A stretch of 64,000 bases of DNA. Origin: JAAZMI01 sp050948785 (GTDB taxonomy: Bacteria; Bacillota; Dethiobacteria; DTU022; UBA8154). The DNA lies in contig JBMNEM010000008.1 in NCBI GenBank assembly GCA_050948785.1, positions 194,520 through 258,519 on the forward strand. The letters run 5' to 3'. A program made the position numbers and the translations under genes. The notes under the pieces are model-generated. The model did not search any database and had not been told where the DNA came from. It worked only from the letters and a program-made list of their open reading frames with translations. Positions 59,739-64,000 of this stretch are shown in pieces; the stretch's first letter is position 1, and each line of letters starts with the position of its first letter.

Positions 59739-62519
59739 GTGTTTGTGTTTCCAGGAAGGAATAACGCGGCAAGAGCCCGGACGAAGCCGCCGTTAGTGCT
59801 CAAAAAAAAGGGTGCGGATAAGAAAAAAGAGCTGGATGAAATTGCCGCCCAAACGCTGCGGCGGGTAATTGATAATGTTGATAACCAGCTGGAGCTGGAT
59901 AAGCTCGACTCCTTTCAAAAAAAGCAGTTTAACGAGCAGATTTATGATACTCTTATCGCGCTGCTGGAAGAGGAGGAACGCTATCTTTCCCAGGGCGATA
60001 AGCAAAAGGTCATTCAGTATGTTTCTGATGAAATATTTGGCTATGGGCCCATAACTGCGCTGCTCCAGGATCCCGGCGTAACGGAAATTATGGTTAACGG
60101 CTATGCTAATGTTTATGCCGAGCGGGAGGGCAAGATCAGCAAAACGGAGATTACTTTTCGCGATAATAACCATGTCCTGCACGTCATTAACAAGATCATT
60201 ACCCCCCTGGGAAGAAGAATTGATGAAAGTTCTCCCACCGTTGATGCCCGCTTGCCGGACGGTTCCCGGGTAAACGCCATCATCCCACCTCTGGCGCTGA
60301 ACGGCCCATCCCTGACGATTCGCAAATTTGCCGCCGACCCTTTTACTGCTGATGATTTAATCACCTTTGGAACGATGAGCGCGGAAATGGCCCGCTTCCT
60401 GGCGGCCTGTGTGCGCTCACGGGTCAATATTGTTGTCTCCGGTGGAACCGGCAGTGGCAAGACCACGACCTTAAACGTGCTTTCGAGCTTTATTCCCGAC
60501 AATGAGCGCATCGTCACCATCGAGGATACCGCTGAACTACAGCTGCAGCAGGATCACCTGGTTACCTTGGAAAGCCGCCCGGCGAATATTGAGGGTAAAG
60601 GGCAGTTTACCATCCGGGAACTGGTGATCAACTCTCTGCGCATGCGTCCGGATCGGATCATTGTGGGAGAGGTCCGGGGCGGGGAGGCCTTTGATATGCT
60701 GCAGGCGATGAATACCGGGCATGACGGCTCCATTTCGACCTTGCACGCCAATAATCCCCAAGACGCCCTGGCGCGTCTGGAAACCATGATTCTGATGGCA
60801 GGTATAGAGCTGCCCTTGCGGGCGATCCGCGAGCAGATCAGCTCAGCGATCGAGCTGGTCGTGCAGCAATCACGTTTTAGCGACGGGAGCCGTAAAATAA
60901 CGAAAATCAGCGAAGTAGTCGGCCTGAAAAAGGAGAAACTGGTTGTAAAGGATATCTTTGTTTTTCAGCAGTCGTCCATAGATGAAGAGGGTCGCGTATC
61001 CGGTGAGCACCGGTTCACGGGTGTCGTGCCCCGCTGCCTGGAAAAACTGAAGGCCCGCGGGGAAAGCATCGCCGCAGACGGCACCATGAATTGGGGCCGG
61101 CAAGAAGAAGCCGCTTCTGCTGCGGAAAGAGATTCAGTGGAGCAGCTTCAGGAGGAGGAAACGAAGGAAGCCGGCCTTGATCTGGAGTTCATGGAGCCTG
61201 GTGATGTTGCCGAACAGGATGAGCAGAAAGATTCTTCGGAAGGATATCTTGGGGATCATGCCGTAGGGGAAAGTTTTGGCGGTGATTTCGCGAGCTTGCA
61301 GAACGAAGCTCCTCAAGATTCACAAGATCTACCGGATGATGATGATTCCAAGGTGGATGATGAGGAAAAGCGCCTGGTGCAGGAAAATGAGGCCAATAAA
61401 GGAGGTGAAGAGGAGGAAAAAAGGCCGGCGTCCCTGCTAGATGCCCGCGGCCTGGTAATCAAAGCTGTTACCGCTCCACTCCAGAATACTGTCACTGCAG
61501 TGGAGACGCCGAGCAGGAAAATAGGGTTTCTGGCGGATATTTCCAATAATACTTTTTACGGGTTAAAGAGCGCTCTTTCCGGGAAAGGAGAGGTCCAACA
61601 GCCTGCAACGGATTTAACAAAAGTAGCAGCTGTCATGGATACAGCGGATGCAGTAGGTGTGACGTATGTTACGGGTGCAGCAGAAGCAACGGCTGTCACG
61701 GATACAGCGGGTGCAGTGGACATGGAAGATGTCACGGATGAACGGTTTATTCCCCACCAGGAGGAAAGTGGACAGGCTTCAACTGCCGTGGAAATAGCGG
61801 ATGATGAGCCGGTCATTGAGGAAGAAAGAGAGCACCAGCCAGTAGATATGGTGGAAGAAGAATGGGAGAAAGAACCGGTTACTGGGGAAGAAAGTAAAAA
61901 CATACCCCATGCCGGGGAAGAAGGGGAAAGTGAACTCCTTACCGGAGAAGAAAACAAAGCCAAGACGATCGTTGCAGAAAGCACAGGCGAGCCGGTTGCT
62001 GTAAAAGAAGAAAAAACTGGGGCAATCGTCAGAGAAAGGGAGAACGAGCTGGCTGCCAGAGAAGAAAAAACTGTTTCAGCTGTCAGTGAAGCAGAGGAGA
62101 AAAACGCCTGGCCTGCTGCTCCCACGGGGGTTGCCTCTAGAAAAGGCGAAGAGCGGCGTGGTTTAGCCGCTTCCATACCGCCAAGCCGGCGCGGCATCGC
62201 CCTGCTCGTAAATGAGATCGGCGGGCTTTACGACTATCTTTATCCCGGCGACAGGGTTGATGTGCTGGTTATCTATCACAATCAAGCAGCCCACGAGCAG
62301 CAGGCCGCCCGGACCGTCGCCCAAAGCGCAGTCGTACTGGCCATCCGGGAAAGGAGCAGTAAAAGCGGCGCAGAAAAGGGCGCAGCCCTCTTCTCTGTAA
62401 TCCTGGCGGTGACTCCCGCGCAGGCGGAGGTTTTGGCCTATGCCAGTTTCCGGGGTTCTTTTTACCTGACCTTGTGCCCGGATCTCCCCAGTACCACTCA
62501 AGTAGCGGCAGAAGAGTAG
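59739..62519 (+). CDS. CpaF/TadA pilus ATPase fused to a CpaB/RcpC-like domain
   Basis: A single 926-aa frame. Residues 1-430 are a CpaF-type secretion ATPase for Flp/Tad pilus assembly: TEIMVNGYANVYAEREG, Walker A VVSGGTGSGKTTTLN (about 234), PDRIIVGEVRGGEAF (about 304) and GSISTLHANNPQDAL (about 333). Residues about 445-800 are an acidic, Glu-rich linker with degenerate GEE/EEK repeats. The end (about 815-915; IALLVNEIGGLYDYLYPGD, RVDVLVIY, ARTVAQSAVVLAI, SVILAVTPAQAEVLAYA) matches the C-terminal RcpC domain of CpaB, normally a separate periplasmic protein. The fusion seems unusual and is topologically puzzling, because no membrane helix is seen. It is controlled by riboswitch 2; GTG start with GGTGG upstream. 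Confidence 0.9.
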   Translation: MFVFPGRNNAARARTKPPLVLKKKGADKKKELDEIAAQTLRRVIDNVDNQLELDKLDSFQKKQFNEQIYDTLIALLEEEERYLSQGDKQKVIQYVSDEIFGYGPITALLQDPGVTEIMVNGYANVYAEREGKISKTEITFRDNNHVLHVINKIITPLGRRIDESSPTVDARLPDGSRVNAIIPPLALNGPSLTIRKFAADPFTADDLITFGTMSAEMARFLAACVRSRVNIVVSGGTGSGKTTTLNVLSSFIPDNERIVTIEDTAELQLQQDHLVTLESRPANIEGKGQFTIRELVINSLRMRPDRIIVGEVRGGEAFDMLQAMNTGHDGSISTLHANNPQDALARLETMILMAGIELPLRAIREQISSAIELVVQQSRFSDGSRKITKISEVVGLKKEKLVVKDIFVFQQSSIDEEGRVSGEHRFTGVVPRCLEKLKARGESIAADGTMNWGRQEEAASAAERDSVEQLQEEETKEAGLDLEFMEPGDVAEQDEQKDSSEGYLGDHAVGESFGGDFASLQNEAPQDSQDLPDDDDSKVDDEEKRLVQENEANKGGEEEEKRPASLLDARGLVIKAVTAPLQNTVTAVETPSRKIGFLADISNNTFYGLKSALSGKGEVQQPATDLTKVAAVMDTADAVGVTYVTGAAEATAVTDTAGAVDMEDVTDERFIPHQEESGQASTAVEIADDEPVIEEEREHQPVDMVEEEWEKEPVTGEESKNIPHAGEEGESELLTGEENKAKTIVAESTGEPVAVKEEKTGAIVRERENELAAREEKTVSAVSEAEEKNAWPAAPTGVASRKGEERRGLAASIPPSRRGIALLVNEIGGLYDYLYPGDRVDVLVIYHNQAAHEQQAARTVAQSAVVLAIRERSSKSGAEKGAALFSVILAVTPAQAEVLAYASFRGSFYLTLCPDLPSTTQVAAEE

Positions 62520-62695
62520 CCTTTTGATATATAGTTAATATCCCATTTACTGATGCTCATTTTCCCTGGTGGGGAGGTGTCCAAGAAGAACAAAAAAATT
62601 GTAGGTATAAAATTAGCAGACATAAAATTATTGGAGAAGGGTTTTTAACCAAGAGCTTATCTTTAATTATTTAAAAAACAGGAGGTAAATGAAAA

Positions 62696-62878
62696 ATGTT
62701 GGAACTGATTACAGGATTCATCCGGGACGAAGAAGGACAGGGCTTGGCGGAATACGCCCTCATTCTGGTGCTCATTGCAGTTGTGGTTATTGGGGTTTTA
62801 GGGTTATTAGGTGAGCAGATTGGTGGAGTTTTTAAAGATGTTACAGGGAAAATGGAGAATGTGACTGAGATGGAATAA
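62696..62878 (+). CDS. Flp-type pilin
   Basis: A 60-aa type IVb prepilin: short leader, DEEGQGLAEYALILVLIAVV with the Gly/Glu cleavage region, and one hydrophobic helix. It would be cleaved by the TadV-like peptidase encoded at 63318 and assembled by the CpaF ATPase. GGAGGT nine bases ahead of the ATG supports strong translation. Followed by a stable hairpin. Confidence 0.93.
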   Translation: MLELITGFIRDEEGQGLAEYALILVLIAVVVIGVLGLLGEQIGGVFKDVTGKMENVTEME

Positions 62879-62888
62879 TAATTAAAAA

Positions 62889-62929
62889 GTTTAGGAAGCC
62901 TGTCCCTCTCTCAGGCAGGCTTCCTAAAC
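62889..62929 (+). terminator. Strong hairpin between pilin genes (partial terminator)
   Basis: GTTTAGGAAGCCTG pairs perfectly with CAGGCTTCCTAAAC (14 bp) across a 13-nt loop and is followed by AAATCTTTTT. It could attenuate transcription so that the first pilin is made in excess. Confidence 0.7.
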
Positions 62930-62969
62930 AAATCTTTTTAAAAACAAAAAGTAACAGGAGCAGAATGTG

Positions 62970-63140
62970 ATGACGATGAAAATAAAGAATTTACTGCTGG
63001 AAAACAGCGGTCAGGGTTTGGTGGAATATTCATTGATTTTACTTTTTATTGCCATTGCCGTAATTTGTGTTTTACAAGCATTGGGGGAAAAGATCTTTGT
63101 GGAGCTTTATAACTACACGGTGAGCGAGTGGCCTGATTAA
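62970..63140 (+). CDS. Second, short Flp-type pilin
   Basis: A 56-aa protein with SGQGLVEYSLILLFIAIAVI, the same cleavage and hydrophobic pattern as the first pilin, and an acidic C-terminus (SEWPD). ATG 62970 (or GTG 62967) follows AGGAG at a normal distance. It could be a minor pilin; the sequence similarity to the main pilin is limited to the leader and the helix. Confidence 0.8.
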   Translation: MTMKIKNLLLENSGQGLVEYSLILLFIAIAVICVLQALGEKIFVELYNYTVSEWPD

Positions 63141-63317
63141 GACTTGATGTTTTCATTCTTCCGCTGGTGCCGCCGCTTTAGAAGCAGCATGGGGGTCTAT
63201 CCAGAAAAGCCTGGCAAGTATTTTATCTTTCGACTGGTAACTCCGCTTAGTGGCGGCGCAGAGATCTACTGTGAAAAACCTGTTTGTATTAAATTGTGGA
63301 GGGCGGGGGACGACTGC

Positions 63318-63917
63318 ATGTTTTTACTGGTGAATAATTATATTCTTTTAACTTTGTTGCTACTGGCACTTTATTTTGACCTGACTCAGAAAAAAATTCC
63401 CAACTTCCTGACCTTCCCGGTTATCCTTTGGGGGTTGGTTTCAAATACAATCACGGGCGGAGGGGGAGGTTTTTTATTCAGCTTTTACGGCCTGCTGCTG
63501 GGCACAGCTCTTTTTTTCATTCCTTTTGTCATGGGAGGCATGGGAGGCGGCGATGTGAAGCTCCTCGGGGCCATCGGGGCGATGAAAGGCGCACAGTTTG
63601 TCTTGCAGGCAGCTCTTTTTACCGTTCTCTGCGGGGGAGTTCTGGCAATCGGCTATCTACTTGTCCATAGGCAGTTAGGGAGCACTTTGAAAAAAATTTT
63701 TGGAGTAATCGCTGTACCTCTTTTTAATGCGCTCTATTATAGATACGGTTATCCTTTTTTTAACCGGCTTTCTTTCTATTTTTCTTCCTTTAAAGAAGAA
63801 GATCCGGGGAAAAAAGTCTACCTGCCTTACGGTGTGGCCATCGTACTGGGAACCTTGATCGTGCTCAGCAACTTGGGGGAACGGATTTTACCGCTGGCCA
63901 ATATATTCTGCAAATGA
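63318..63917 (+). CDS. TadV/CpaA-type prepilin peptidase
   Basis: A 199-aa membrane aspartic peptidase that removes pilin leaders. Catalytic aspartates are in ALYFDLTQKKIPNFLT and MGGGDVKLLGAIGA. Several transmembrane helices are present. ATG 63318 is the likely start; the frame is open further upstream to 63144, but that part lacks homologous features. GGAGGGCGGGGGA precedes it. Confidence 0.9.
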   Translation: MFLLVNNYILLTLLLLALYFDLTQKKIPNFLTFPVILWGLVSNTITGGGGGFLFSFYGLLLGTALFFIPFVMGGMGGGDVKLLGAIGAMKGAQFVLQAALFTVLCGGVLAIGYLLVHRQLGSTLKKIFGVIAVPLFNALYYRYGYPFFNRLSFYFSSFKEEDPGKKVYLPYGVAIVLGTLIVLSNLGERILPLANIFCK

Positions 63918-64000
63918 AACTAGGGCGTGAATATGGGCAAATTGCTGTGATCACTTGTTTGGATATTCATAGTTTTTTGTTACCGCTAAAATTTAAACCA

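Noticed and set aside
61556..62197. A 213-aa open frame on the minus strand, rich in Ser and Ala
   Set aside because: It is antisense to the Glu-rich linker of the CpaF fusion; the biased codons there create a long shadow frame. It has no ribosome site or domain.
63144..63317. N-terminal extension of the prepilin peptidase
   Set aside because: The extension has no peptidase features and the internal ATG at 63318 directly precedes the first membrane helix of the family, with a good ribosome site.
1..64000. CRISPR arrays, tRNA or rRNA genes, prophage
   Set aside because: No regularly spaced repeats, cloverleaf genes, rRNA cores or phage structural genes were seen by reading; a covariance search was not possible.

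Overview
This 64 kb window looks like a chromosome segment of an anaerobic, probably spore-forming Clostridia-type Firmicute. The evidence is the prpC-prkC-rsgA-rpe order, the ireB-ruvX-mltG neighbourhood behind alaS, a YtaF-type sporulation membrane protein, a ferredoxin-type aldo/keto reductase, strong AGGAGG ribosome sites with frequent TTG/GTG starts, and c-di-GMP-I (GEMM) riboswitches. The genus cannot be told from the sequence. No rRNA, tRNA or CRISPR array was seen.

Layout. 1-2.1 kb: end of an ABC exporter. 2.1-14.5 kb: an AT-rich accessory region of mobile-element debris (IS3, ISLre2 and RAYT/REP remnants), two lipoproteins, a retropepsin-like protease with a small partner, a broken phosphorothioate-DNA-dependent HNH restriction gene, and a two-gene leftward operon of a 1720-aa SF1 helicase-nuclease and a 414-aa protein that I do not recognise. 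That operon is the best candidate for a poorly described defence system. 14.6-30 kb: conserved backbone with prpC, prkC, rsgA, rpe, ribDEAH, polA, mutM, ytaF, coaE, a lytic transglycosylase and isocitrate dehydrogenase. 30-34 kb: a DMT transporter and two flavoproteins bracketed by an imperfect repeat. 34-41.5 kb: a type I restriction-modification operon (hsdM-hsdS-hsdR) with a YgjP-type metallopeptidase. 41.5-52 kb: alaS, ireB, an aldo/keto reductase, ruvX, mltG, a penicillin-binding protein, a zinc-type ABC pair and a divergent ketoacyl synthase.

52-64 kb reads as one signalling-to-pilus module: a membrane histidine kinase, a second kinase whose ATPase domain looks dead, a response regulator with a complete HD-GYP (c-di-GMP hydrolase) domain, then a c-di-GMP-I riboswitch ahead of an EAL-HDOD protein, and a second c-di-GMP-I riboswitch ahead of a Tad/Flp pilus locus. 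The pilus ATPase is unusual: one reading frame carries CpaF, a long acidic linker and a CpaB/RcpC-like C-terminal domain. Two Flp pilins and a TadV prepilin peptidase follow.

Several otherwise ordinary genes (prkC, ribH, hsdM, hsdR) are broken by a single base, each time explained by one extra base in a short homopolymer. This may be a sequencing artefact and should be settled before any of them is called a pseudogene.
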